A stretch of DNA of 64,000 nt from Bacteroidota bacterium (lineage in GTDB: Bacteria > Bacteroidota > Bacteroidia > UKL13-3). The position numbers and the translations under genes are program-made. This document shows positions 54,101 through 61,281 of this stretch, piece by piece. Within the stretch, counting starts at the first letter, position 1. Each line of letters starts with the position of its first letter. The notes below the pieces were generated by a model. That model was not told where the DNA came from, did no database searches, and saw nothing but the letters and a program-made list of their open reading frames with translations. The DNA is taken from contig JAZKBU010000003.1 in the NCBI GenBank assembly GCA_040388375.1, positions 186,001 through 250,000 on the forward strand, read 5' to 3'.

Positions 54101-54205
54101 TACATGTTGTTGCCAGTTACTTTGGTTTAACTGCAACGACTTGTTTTGAGCGCTTAAAAGTTGCCATGTGAATAGCAGGGATACAAATAAAAAAAATCTT
54201 TTCAT
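51200..54205 (-). CDS. M1-family metallopeptidase (aminopeptidase-like), secreted
   Basis: 1001 residues with signal peptide RFFLFVSLLFTWQLLSAQ. The zinc motif is His353-Glu354-x-x-His357 (HEVGHNW) with Glu376 18 residues later (WMDES), and the GGMEYPT segment about 25 residues before is the exopeptidase GxMEN-like motif in a variant form. N-terminal ~250 residues form the M1 saddle domain. The C-terminal ~450 residues look like a beta-barrel outer-membrane domain (repeated aromatic strands, ending MNPVKIIKNFKL), so the protein may be anchored in the outer membrane. Substrate unknown. Confidence 0.88.
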   Translation of the reverse strand: MKRFFLFVSLLFTWQLLSAQNKSLQLNQSNWQQHVAYTISVKLNDNTNALQGNISMVYTNNSPDEIKEIYMHVWPNAYSGRNTAFAKQHLENGKTDFYFAKPEEQGRIDSLNFAVNNTAVSWKLTNEVDIALLTLNNVLKPGEKITISTPFYVLLPNVYSRMGHEDQLYCITQWFPKPAVYDVNGWNPIPYLDQGEFYSEFGSFDVSITVPKNYIVAATGNLQNEDEKAFLLARSKEEISTENIITSTETKTLRYLQDSVHDFAWFCSKKFNVKKGSVTLASGRKVDTWLFAKKANDKGIEYTNEAIKYYSEHVGEYPYSLVQVVITPLKAGGGMEYPTITNCGNIDRTTIIHEVGHNWFYGILGSNERAYPWMDESINTYYESRCSKEKNDKDAALSPIPQKNILKDVFNADFEDFGQLRLLYNYSARSNQDQPGNLNSVQYTDLNYGAIIYSKNPITFYMLQNYLGDKLFDDMMRAYYQKWKFKHPLPNDFKNHAESFTGKDLSWFFNEIMATDKKMDYKISQVKNNQVVVKNVSGLNVPFSLTSLNYHNKPIRTMQYEGFTGKKIFDLTPLLAKDSIMHNLVLDNNQSSIELYRKNNGWKNKYTVRFLPALESNNKRQIFCIPLYAWNNYNGNMLGLFINNDIFPAQKVEWNITPLYSFTSNDINGYFSIAKNIYPSSALFRKIKIGLNASRFATQGLLPTDGYVETTYEKFAPGIEIDFKQANARSLFENSVSVRHVSVLENKRGSGYFSNWDNQSISAFDATYKLNHKLATYPTAIKAILQVGTDDYTYSRVTAEINQGIAYNTGKKKAYIRLFAGTFLNAESTSKTDWNLTRTYFQLGGTNGANDYFYDEAMFGRAEQNQQQSVLARQIIGRDAGFRNFVSLGNSKTWLTAANITLPFPYKLPIGVYADCSYGEVFAFAPQTGTTTYQTQFSMVGGVYISLAKNIFEIYIPLFASQNVTDSWKNNGGLEHPFERVSFLLNLNAMNPVKIIKNFKL

Positions 54206-54222
54206 TAATCAATATTGTTTGT

Positions 54223-54240
54223 TTTGAACAAGTGTTCAAA
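54223..54240. promoter_or_regulatory. Perfect inverted repeat, possible operator
   Basis: TTTGAACA (54223-54230) and TGTTCAAA (54233-54240) are separated by two bases. The site lies in the 117-base divergent region between the M1 peptidase and the TPR gene and 18-35 bases before the M1 start. The symmetry fits a dimeric repressor site; no regulator gene is next to it. Confidence 0.4.
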
Positions 54241-54291
54241 TATTTATAAAATATCTGACCTTAAAAAGACCATTTAAATAATATATGAACT

Positions 54292-54299
54292 TATATTTG
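54292..54299 (+). promoter_or_regulatory. Candidate -7 element of the TPR gene
   Basis: TATATTTG, an exact TAnnTTTG match, lies 23 bases before the ATG at 54323. No TTG at the expected distance. Confidence 0.35.
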
Positions 54300-54322
54300 T
54301 GGAACCAATTTAGAATAGGCGT

Positions 54323-55726
54323 ATGATGGATGGTGATGATTTTTTAAGTGAAGATGTTAGCAGTGATGTGCAACGATATGAAAAAATGCTTCGCAATAAG
54401 ACCAATGAGTATTTTGATACAGAAGCATTAGAGGAAATAATAGACTACTATATTCAACGAAATAAGTTAAAAAAGGCTTTTGCAGCCGTTGCTTTTGCCC
54501 AAAATTTATATGAAACCCACAGCGAGTTTATATTGCAAAAAGCAGAAATTTACATGTTGGGCGAAAAATTTGAGAAAGCAATAGACCAACTGGAAAAAGT
54601 AGAAAGCTACGAACCTTTCAATGCTGAACTACATTTGCTCAAAGGCGAAGCGTATTTGAATTTAGGCCAGTTTGATGACGCCAGCAATAGCTTTTACAAG
54701 GCATTGCAGCATACCGATGAAAGATTGGATATGTTGTTTGAGATAGCCTACGTTTACGAGGATTCAGACATGTATGGCAAAGCGATTGAGTACTTTTCCA
54801 TTTTAATTGATGAGTTTCCCGAAATAGAGCAATCATATTACGAAATAGGTCATTGTTTTGATCAGTTAGGCGATTATGATAAAGCCGCTTATTACTACAA
54901 TATACTGATAGATAGTGATCCTTACAATACAACAGCCTGGTACAATTTGGGCATCGTATATTATAAACAGGAAAACTATATTAAAGCCTTAGAAGCATAC
55001 GAGTTTTGTTTAGCTATTGACGAAGATTTTTTAGCAGCAAAATTCAATAAAGCCAATGTGTTGGTAGAGTTAGAGCGTTACGAAGAAGCCATAGTAGAAT
55101 ACAAAAGTGCCATTGAAGAAGATGGAGCCGATAGTGTAACCTACTGCAATTTAGGTGGCTGTTATGAGCGCATGGATAAAAACGAAGAAGCACGTGAAAA
55201 CTACAAAAGAGCTACCCAGTTAAACCCCAATATAGCTGAGGCTTGGTTTGGTATGGGCTTAACCTACGAAAAAGAAAATAAGTACAAAGAGTCATTACCT
55301 TTTTACCAACGAGCAGTATTGTTAGAGCCGGATAATACAGAGTATTTATTGGTGTTGGGCGAAATGCAATATCGCCTGAACCAGATAGAAGAATGCGAAG
55401 AAACTTATGCTAAATTAGTAGAGTTAGATGCTACCATGATAGAAGCCTGGTTAGACTGGAGTTTTGTAAAATACAGCAAAGGTTTATTACAAGAGGCGGT
55501 AGATATGATGATGGAAGCCTTGAAAATAAATTACGATTGCCATCAATACCATTACCGTTTAGTATGTTATTTATACGATTTAGGCCAAATAGAAGAAGCC
55601 AAAAAACACTTAGAAATAGGCTTGCTTTTAAACTTTGACGATTATTTTTTAATTTACGAAATAACACCACGTTTGGCCAATGCCGCTGCTTTAACCGAAA
55701 TTATAGAAAGCTACAGAAATAGCTAA
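54323..55726 (+). CDS. Tetratricopeptide repeat protein
   Basis: 467 residues made almost entirely of TPR units (about twelve), for example YYEIGHCFDQLGDYDKAAYY, WYNLGIVYYKQENYIKALEA and YCNLGGCYERMDKNEEAREN. No signal peptide and no membrane helix, so it is cytoplasmic. TPRs mediate protein-protein contacts; no enzymatic domain is attached. Start at the first of two consecutive ATGs (MMDGDD). It is a single-gene unit, divergent from the M1 peptidase and followed by a strong terminator. Confidence 0.9.
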   Translation: MMDGDDFLSEDVSSDVQRYEKMLRNKTNEYFDTEALEEIIDYYIQRNKLKKAFAAVAFAQNLYETHSEFILQKAEIYMLGEKFEKAIDQLEKVESYEPFNAELHLLKGEAYLNLGQFDDASNSFYKALQHTDERLDMLFEIAYVYEDSDMYGKAIEYFSILIDEFPEIEQSYYEIGHCFDQLGDYDKAAYYYNILIDSDPYNTTAWYNLGIVYYKQENYIKALEAYEFCLAIDEDFLAAKFNKANVLVELERYEEAIVEYKSAIEEDGADSVTYCNLGGCYERMDKNEEARENYKRATQLNPNIAEAWFGMGLTYEKENKYKESLPFYQRAVLLEPDNTEYLLVLGEMQYRLNQIEECEETYAKLVELDATMIEAWLDWSFVKYSKGLLQEAVDMMMEALKINYDCHQYHYRLVCYLYDLGQIEEAKKHLEIGLLLNFDDYFLIYEITPRLANAAALTEIIESYRNS

Positions 55727-55735
55727 TTCGATTCA

Positions 55736-55766
55736 TAAAAAAGGCCATCATGTGATGGCCTTTTTA
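55736..55766. terminator. Bidirectional terminator
   Basis: AAGGCCATCA (55741-55750) pairs with TGATGGCC (55753-55760) with TG in the loop, preceded by an A-run and followed by TTTTT. Separates the TPR gene and the convergent DUF2452 gene. Confidence 0.9.
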
Positions 55767-55784
55767 TTTATCCATTAAACATTA

Positions 55785-56213
55785 TTATTCCGATTTACTG
55801 ATTACGTCCCAGCTATGGTCGCCCAATAGTTTTACACTGGCTACATATTTACCGGCCGTTCTGCTATTTCCCCATTCAGCAGGGCTAATAAGTGAAAGGT
55901 TGTAATAATTATCCCTTTCATACAAATGATATACCTGACCAATAACAGGCACAAACTTTAAATTGCTTTCATAAATACGTTCCGAAATTTTAAGTCTGGC
56001 TTCAATTTCACGCACCTGACTCATAATTAAATCAGCTTGTTTTTTCAATAAGGCTATTTCCTGGTTGGCATAATGGTGCATAGCCTCTACGGCATTGGCC
56101 TTTATTTTATTTTTATCTTCAGGTCTTATAACAGGCGAGCCAATACTCAATGGTATTGGCGACAGGCTTGCAGGGCCCGAATAATATTCTTCCGAAGGAG
56201 TTTCTGTGGTCAT
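55785..56213 (-). CDS. DUF2452-family protein (C1orf50-like)
   Basis: 142 residues. The pattern of an N-terminal low-complexity region, a helical middle (ALLKKQADLIMSQVREIEAR) and the C-terminal FVPVIGQVYHLYERDN, SLISPAEWG motif matches DUF2452, a family with a human homolog (C1orf50). Its function is not known. Cytoplasmic; no metal or catalytic motif is evident. Divergent from ispH. Start at 56213 (MTTETPSEE). Confidence 0.82.
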   Translation of the reverse strand: MTTETPSEEYYSGPASLSPIPLSIGSPVIRPEDKNKIKANAVEAMHHYANQEIALLKKQADLIMSQVREIEARLKISERIYESNLKFVPVIGQVYHLYERDNYYNLSLISPAEWGNSRTAGKYVASVKLLGDHSWDVISKSE

Positions 56214-56329
56214 ATAACTAGTGTTAAATAGTACAAAGTAAAAAAAACAAATTTTGTTTTATAACAGCACATAAAAATTGCAATTACAAAACTAAATCAC
56301 AATATAATAGTTTAATATTGTAGCGTTTT

Positions 56330-57172
56330 ATGAATGTACAAGTAACTATTGACGATAATTCTGGTTTTTGCTTTGGAGTAGTATTTGCTATTTCCATGGC
56401 AGAAGAAATATTAGATACCGAAGGCAAATTATACTGCCTTGGCGATATCGTTCATAACGATGAAGAAGTGGCTCGACTAAAAGCAAAGGGATTGCAAATT
56501 ATTGACCACGAACAACTCAAAAAAATTACCCACGAAAAAGTATTGATAAGGGCACATGGCGAACCACCGGAAACGTATAAGTTAGCTATGGATAACCACA
56601 TTGAATTAATAGATGCAAGTTGCCCCGTAGTGCTAAAGCTACAAAACAGGGTACGCGAAGCCTATAACGATAAAGAGCCTATACTTATTTACGGTAAACA
56701 CGGTCATGCAGAAGTAAAAGGCTTAGTAGGGCAAACCAATGGAGAAGCCATAGTAGTAGAAACCTTTGACGAACTAGAAAAACACGATTTGCCAAAAAAA
56801 CTACAGTTGTTTAGCCAAACAACCAAACGGACTAAAAACCTGTATAAGCTAAAAGCTACATTAGAAGAAAAAGGCATTGAAGTTGATTTTAATGATACCC
56901 TTTGCCGTCAGGTAAGTAACCGCGATGTGCAATTACCAACCTTTGTAAAAAAATTCGATAAAGTAGTTTTTGTAGCCGGTTTAAAATCATCAAACGGAAA
57001 AGTGCTGTACGATGTGTGTAAAGAAAACAATCCTAATACCTATTTTGTAAGTAGTAGAACCGAAGTAAAACCCGAGTGGTTTGCCGAAGGCGATTCTATT
57101 GGCATTTGTGGGGCAACCTCAACTCCACAATGGCAAATGGAAGAAGTAAAAGAAACCATATTATCATTTTAG
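56330..57172 (+). CDS. ispH: 4-hydroxy-3-methylbut-2-enyl diphosphate reductase
   Basis: 280 residues. Last enzyme of the MEP isoprenoid pathway; reduces HMBPP to IPP and DMAPP with a 4Fe-4S cluster. The three cluster Cys are Cys14 (GFCFGV), Cys98 (ASCPVV) and Cys192 (TLCRQV). HGEPP around residue 83 and IYGKHGHAEVKGLVGQ further support it. It shows the organism uses the MEP rather than the mevalonate route. A short gap of 11 bases leads to the glutathione peroxidase start. Confidence 0.97.
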   Translation: MNVQVTIDDNSGFCFGVVFAISMAEEILDTEGKLYCLGDIVHNDEEVARLKAKGLQIIDHEQLKKITHEKVLIRAHGEPPETYKLAMDNHIELIDASCPVVLKLQNRVREAYNDKEPILIYGKHGHAEVKGLVGQTNGEAIVVETFDELEKHDLPKKLQLFSQTTKRTKNLYKLKATLEEKGIEVDFNDTLCRQVSNRDVQLPTFVKKFDKVVFVAGLKSSNGKVLYDVCKENNPNTYFVSSRTEVKPEWFAEGDSIGICGATSTPQWQMEEVKETILSF

Positions 57173-57183
57173 AAAATAAATTA

Positions 57184-57753
57184 ATGAAAGCAATAATTAT
57201 TACCTCAGCCTTATTATTAGTAGGTGCATTTGTGTTTTATAGTTTCAGAAACCGCAAAGCAGAAAACACAGTAAAAGGAAAAAGTTTTTACGACCTTAAA
57301 ATTCAATCGCTTGATGGTAAAACAACCATTGACTTAAGCCAGTTTAAAGGTAAAAAAGTATTGTGCGTAAACGTGGCCAGCAAATGTGGTTATACCCCGC
57401 AATACGAAGGCTTACAAAAGCTATACGATGCCCATAAAGATAAACTGGTTATTATAGGTTTTCCCTGCAACCAGTTTATGGCACAAGAGTCTGGAACAAC
57501 AGAGGAGATAGCTACATTTTGTAAAAAGAACTATGGTGTTACTTTTCCTTTAACTGAAAAAATAGATGTAAAAGGTCCAACCCAACATCCCGTTTACCAA
57601 TGGTTAACCAATAAAGAAACCAATGGAGCAAGAGACGTAGAAGTGAAATGGAACTTTGGTAAGTTTTTAATTGATGAAAACGGCAAATTTGTAGCGTATT
57701 TCCCTAGTAAAACAGAACCGTTAAGCGAAGAAATAGCACAATATTTAAAATAA
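57184..57753 (+). CDS. Glutathione peroxidase family (Cys type)
   Basis: 189 residues from the ATG at 57184; a longer open frame upstream overlaps ispH in another frame and is not coding. An N-terminal hydrophobic segment (~3-21) may anchor it to the membrane or serve as signal. Peroxidatic Cys68 in VASKCGYTPQYEG replaces selenocysteine; GFPCNQF and KWNFGKFLID complete the Cys/Gln/Trp/Asn tetrad. Without glutathione in most Bacteroidota it probably uses thioredoxin. It follows ispH by 11 bases, and a terminator follows. Confidence 0.92.
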   Translation: MKAIIITSALLLVGAFVFYSFRNRKAENTVKGKSFYDLKIQSLDGKTTIDLSQFKGKKVLCVNVASKCGYTPQYEGLQKLYDAHKDKLVIIGFPCNQFMAQESGTTEEIATFCKKNYGVTFPLTEKIDVKGPTQHPVYQWLTNKETNGARDVEVKWNFGKFLIDENGKFVAYFPSKTEPLSEEIAQYLK

Positions 57754-57765
57754 TTGTAACATATT

Positions 57766-57809
57766 GAAAAAAGCCAAAATCAAATTTATATTTGGTTTTG
57801 GCTTTTTTT
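57766..57809 (+). terminator. Terminator after the glutathione peroxidase gene
   Basis: GCCAAAATCAAAT (57773-57785) pairs with ATTTGGTTTTGGC (57790-57802), with one T-G wobble and a 4-base loop, then TTTTTTT. The T-run ends at the ATG of the ComF gene (57810). Confidence 0.85.
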
Positions 57810-58499
57810 ATGCTCAAATACTTAGTCCAATTAATCTATCCCAATTTATGTATTTGTTGCCAAAATCATTTGGTAGCCAGTGAGCAGTTTGTATGTACTA
57901 CCTGCCTGTTAGAATTACCTGAAACCAATTTTCATTTAGTTAGTAATAATCAGGTAGAAAAAACCTTTTGGGGTAGGGTAAAAATAGAAAGAGGCATGTC
58001 ATTGTTGTTTTATAAAAAAGGAGGTAAAACAGCTAAATTATTGTTTGCCTTAAAATACCACGACAACCCCGAAATAGCTACTTTCTTAGGAAGGTATTAT
58101 GGCACAAAAATTAAAAATTTTTGCAAAGAAAACAATATAACAGCAGTAGCTGCCATTCCATTGCATAAAGCAAAATTGCGTATGCGTGGTTATAACCAAA
58201 GTGCCATGTTAGCCAAAGGCTTGGCCGAAACATTACAAATAGCAGATCTGAGCCCTTGGTTAGTGCGTAATAAATTCACCGAAACACAAACAAAAAAATC
58301 GAGAATAGAACGCAGCGATAATGTAAGCAACGTATTTGAGGTAGCCGATGAAAAAGCATTTGAAGGCAAACATATTTTATTGATAGACGATGTAATAACT
58401 ACCGGAGCTACCATTGAAAGTTGCGCCAATGAGCTACTGCAAATTAAAGGTTTACAAATAAGTGTGGCAGGCCTGGCCTTTGCCCATCATGGCGTATAG
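57810..58499 (+). CDS. ComF-family phosphoribosyltransferase
   Basis: 229 residues from the ATG at 57810; an earlier TTG at 57792 lies in the terminator stem and is rejected. N-terminal zinc ribbon with Cys14/Cys17 and Cys29/Cys32 (CICC, CTTC). The C-terminal type I PRTase motif is LLIDDVITTGATIE. ComF takes part in DNA uptake in naturally transformable bacteria; other ComF proteins have unknown roles. In this genome the gene stands alone. Confidence 0.9.
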   Translation: MLKYLVQLIYPNLCICCQNHLVASEQFVCTTCLLELPETNFHLVSNNQVEKTFWGRVKIERGMSLLFYKKGGKTAKLLFALKYHDNPEIATFLGRYYGTKIKNFCKENNITAVAAIPLHKAKLRMRGYNQSAMLAKGLAETLQIADLSPWLVRNKFTETQTKKSRIERSDNVSNVFEVADEKAFEGKHILLIDDVITTGATIESCANELLQIKGLQISVAGLAFAHHGV

Positions 58500-58683
58500 T
58501 ATTATTTCAGTAATTAAATTAGTATGTTCGCTCCGAATAATCAAATATACCTTACTCAATATACCTGCTTTGAAACAAAAACTATGCACATTTAATTTAA
58601 CGCATTGAATGAAACAAGCATATTAAGAAACTAGAACTTTTACTCATTATCAAAAAAAATATTCATTATTTAATTAAACTAAA

Positions 58684-59940
58684 ATGATAAAACCTAAAAC
58701 CATTAAAACACCTCTAATCGGTAATTTAACAGTTCAGATCATTATCGCTATGATATTGGGGGCAATCTTGGGCATTGTTATTCATACTCATTATGACATT
58801 GATTTTGCCAAAACCTTTAGTGGTTATATAAAAATGTTAGCAACCGTTTTTATAAGATTAGTGCAAATGATTATTTCACCCTTGGTATTTACCACATTGG
58901 TAGTTGGCATTGCAAAATTTGGTGATATAAAAGCAGTAGGAAGAATAGGAGCCAAGGCGATGGGATGGTTTTTTACAGCATCTTTTATCTCCCTATTAAT
59001 TGGTATGTTTTGGGTAAATATTTTACAACCCGGAAATGGATTAAACCTTTCCAATATTGATATAACTAGTGCGAAGGATGTAACAGAAAAAACCCATAGT
59101 TTCTCCGCTCAAAATTTTATCGAACACATTATTCCAAAAAGTATCGTAGAAGCAATGGCATACAATGAAATTCTTCAAATTGTAATTTTTGCCATATTCT
59201 TTGGTCTTGCAGCAGCGTCAATTGGCGAACATGCGAAACCAGTAATCAACGCTTTAGATAAAACATCGCATATAATTTTGAAAATGGTTAATTATGTAAT
59301 GTATTTTGCACCCATTGGCGTATTTGGTGCTATTGCAGGTGTTTTTGCTATACGTGATTTGAATGAATTATTGTTGACATATGCCAAATTTTTTGGGTCG
59401 TTTCTTGTGGGAATTTCTACACTATGGATTTTCTTACTATTAATCGGTTTTGTTTTTCTACGTTATAAAATGAAAACATTACTGAAACATATATTTTCAC
59501 CAATAATGATTGCATTTGGAACCACCAGTTCTGAAGCTGTTTTTCCTAAATTGACAGAAGAATTAGAACGATTTGGCATAAAAGACAAAGTAGTTTCATT
59601 TATGTTGCCATTAGGCTACTCATTTAACCTTGATGGAAGTATGATGTATATGACATTTGCCAGTATATTTATAGCACAAGCTTATGGAATACCACTCGAT
59701 TTACCAACTCAACTAACCATGCTTTTTGTATTGATGCTGACAAGTAAAGGCATAGCAGGTGTTCCAAGGGCAAGTTTGGTGGTAGTGGCAGCCACTTGTG
59801 GTATGTTTAATATTCCTATTGAAGGTATTGCGCTTATTTTACCCATTGATCATTTTTGTGATATGTTTAGAAGTGCCACCAATGTTTTGGGAAATGCATT
59901 GGCAACGAGTGTAGTAGCTAAGTGGGAAAATGAAGTATAA
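58684..59940 (+). CDS. Dicarboxylate/amino acid:cation symporter (DAACS family)
   Basis: 418 residues with eight predicted membrane helices and two re-entrant loops. The family signatures TTSSEAVFPKLTEE (HP1 serine-rich loop) and LGYSFNLDGSMMYMTFASIF (TM7 NMDGT-like), SKGIAGVPRASLVVVAAT (HP2), are clear. The transporter takes up glutamate, aspartate or C4-dicarboxylates with Na+ or H+. Which substrate is used cannot be decided. It stands alone after a 184-base gap and 22 bases before the LOG gene. Confidence 0.93.
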   Translation: MIKPKTIKTPLIGNLTVQIIIAMILGAILGIVIHTHYDIDFAKTFSGYIKMLATVFIRLVQMIISPLVFTTLVVGIAKFGDIKAVGRIGAKAMGWFFTASFISLLIGMFWVNILQPGNGLNLSNIDITSAKDVTEKTHSFSAQNFIEHIIPKSIVEAMAYNEILQIVIFAIFFGLAAASIGEHAKPVINALDKTSHIILKMVNYVMYFAPIGVFGAIAGVFAIRDLNELLLTYAKFFGSFLVGISTLWIFLLLIGFVFLRYKMKTLLKHIFSPIMIAFGTTSSEAVFPKLTEELERFGIKDKVVSFMLPLGYSFNLDGSMMYMTFASIFIAQAYGIPLDLPTQLTMLFVLMLTSKGIAGVPRASLVVVAATCGMFNIPIEGIALILPIDHFCDMFRSATNVLGNALATSVVAKWENEV

Positions 59941-59962
59941 AGAAGATTAGAAAGAATCACAT

Positions 59963-60739
59963 ATGTCGACAGAAAAATTTTATTCATTAAGAGAGAAATA
60001 TGCCAATAGTGAACGAAGGTTTTTGGCAGGAAAGCGTAACAGAAGACGCGATTTTTTATTCAGCTTAAAAGTATTGTGGGAGTTTTGGAAAGGGTTCCAT
60101 GGATTTAGAAAAATAGGCCCATGTATTACCGTTTTCGGGAGTGCTCGTTTTGATGAAAACAACAAGTGGTATAAAAAAACAGTAGAGATTGGTGGCCGCA
60201 TTTCAGAATTAGGTTTAACCGTACTGTCAGGTGGAGGACCGGGTATAATGGAAGCCTCTAACAGAGGTGCTTTTGAAAAAAGAGGAAGAAGCGTAGGTTG
60301 TAATATTGTATTGCCTTTCGAGCAACATTTAAATCCTTATGTAGACTACTCCGTAACCATCCGTTACTTTTTTGTACGTAAAGTGTTTTTAATTAAATAC
60401 AGCTACGGGTTTGTGGTAATGCCCGGTGGTATGGGTACTTTAGACGAATTGTTTGAAGCACTTACTTTAATACAAACAGGCAAAATAGAAGGATTTCCCG
60501 TAGTGCTTTTTGGTACAGAATATTGGAAAAAAATGATTGAATTTTTGGATGTAATGGTAACTGAAAAAACCATTTCGCCTAACGATTTAAACTTGTTATT
60601 GGTAACAGATTCCGTTGACGAAACCATTGAGCATTTAAAGAAACATACCATTCAAAAATTCCATTTAAAAAAGGAAAGACGCAAAAAACCACGTGGCTGG
60701 GCAAGCGATCTTATATTTGGACACAAACTAGTTCCTTAA
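59963..60739 (+). CDS. LOG-family protein (TIGR00730 Rossmann fold)
   Basis: 258 residues. The core GGGPGIMEASNRGA and PGGMGTLDELFEAL motifs are the LOG family hallmarks. Homologs are cytokinin phosphoribohydrolases or nucleotide 5'-monophosphate nucleosidases that release the base from AMP-like nucleotides. An extra ~50-residue N-terminus (SLREKYANSERRFLAG) and a basic C-terminus (KKERRKKPRGW) flank the core. It follows the symporter by 22 bases on the same strand. Confidence 0.88.
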   Translation: MSTEKFYSLREKYANSERRFLAGKRNRRRDFLFSLKVLWEFWKGFHGFRKIGPCITVFGSARFDENNKWYKKTVEIGGRISELGLTVLSGGGPGIMEASNRGAFEKRGRSVGCNIVLPFEQHLNPYVDYSVTIRYFFVRKVFLIKYSYGFVVMPGGMGTLDELFEALTLIQTGKIEGFPVVLFGTEYWKKMIEFLDVMVTEKTISPNDLNLLLVTDSVDETIEHLKKHTIQKFHLKKERRKKPRGWASDLIFGHKLVP

Positions 60740-60751
60740 ACTTTTGTTTTT

Positions 60752-60781
60752 AGTTTGGGCACAGTCATATGTGCCCAAACT
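60752..60781. terminator. Long palindromic hairpin after the LOG gene
   Basis: AGTTTGGGCACA (60752-60763) pairs with TGTGCCCAAACT (60770-60781), 12 bases with a 6-base loop, extended by T-run and A-run into a longer palindrome. It lies 12 bases after the stop. The 3' side on the plus strand is A-rich, so plus-strand termination is less certain than the stem itself. Confidence 0.65.
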
Positions 60782-60852
60782 AAAAATAGCATACCTTTTA
60801 TTATTTTATGAATGAACACATTTACTGCATTCATAAACGAGCATACATTTAT

Positions 60853-60993
60853 TTACTGAGGTACTTTACCGTAGATAGTCTTTGTAGTTTTTAAATTACA
60901 ATGGAACGTAAGAAAGGTAAAGGAAAGAAAGGATAACCTTTTCATGGTTTTGTTTTGAACAGATACAACTGTTTTCGAGATAAGATTTTTCAT
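60853..60993 (-). CDS. Doubtful small ORF
   Basis: 46 codons on the minus strand starting at an internal ATG at 60993 (MKNLISKTVVSVQNK). The hydrophobic middle reads RLSFLSFTFLTFHCNL. No homolog is known to me, and neither a promoter nor codon evidence supports it. It may be spurious; listed because the stretch is otherwise empty. Confidence 0.2.
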   Translation of the reverse strand: MKNLISKTVVSVQNKTMKRLSFLSFTFLTFHCNLKTTKTIYGKVPQ

Positions 60994-61107
60994 TTTTGTT
61001 TGTTTAAAATAATGTGAAAGTAATTTTGAAAAGTGCTTGATTTTGTAGCTACTAAAATTTTTGCAACGCAAAAAAATATATTTATTTATATATTTTCAAT
61101 AGGAAAA

Positions 61108-61152
61108 CTACTCTTTTTTAGTAGGGTAAACACTCTTTTTTAATGAAAGAGT
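61108..61152 (+). promoter_or_regulatory. Tandem stems and direct repeat upstream of ettA
   Basis: The 11-mer ACTCTTTTTTA occurs at 61110-61120 and 61132-61142, offset by 22 bases (two helical turns). Each copy also lies in a small stem: CTACT/AGTAG (61108-61112, 61120-61124) and ACTCTTT/AAAGAGT (61132-61138, 61146-61152). A regulator site or a leader RNA structure is possible. Confidence 0.35.
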
Positions 61153-61252
61153 ATAAAAGAATGCTGAATGTCTGGTATAAACCCTTGCTTATACTTCATG
61201 AACTACCCATGCTATTCTACAAAAAAAACAAGCAATCAAAAAATCATTCACT

Positions 61253-61260
61253 TATATTCG
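61253..61260 (+). promoter_or_regulatory. Candidate -7 element of ettA
   Basis: TATATTCG, a one-base variant of TAnnTTTG, lies 21 bases before the ATG at 61282. No TTG at the usual distance. Confidence 0.3.
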
Positions 61261-61281
61261 CCCTCCCTTTAAAAAAGTACT

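Larger units (their letters stand above)
60740..61281 (+). other. Gene-poor stretch upstream of ettA
   Basis: 542 bases. It holds a palindromic hairpin (60752-60781), a doubtful 46-codon minus-strand ORF (60853-60993), two tandem small stems with an 11-base direct repeat (61108-61152) and a possible -7 element (61253-61260). Nothing else is recognised. Confidence 0.6.

Noticed and set aside
57076-57183. Longer N-terminus for the glutathione peroxidase
   Set aside because: Reads in another frame through the end of ispH; the real start at 57184 begins a normal hydrophobic segment.
57792-57809. TTG start for the ComF protein
   Set aside because: Inside the terminator stem; the ATG at 57810 gives the normal family N-terminus.
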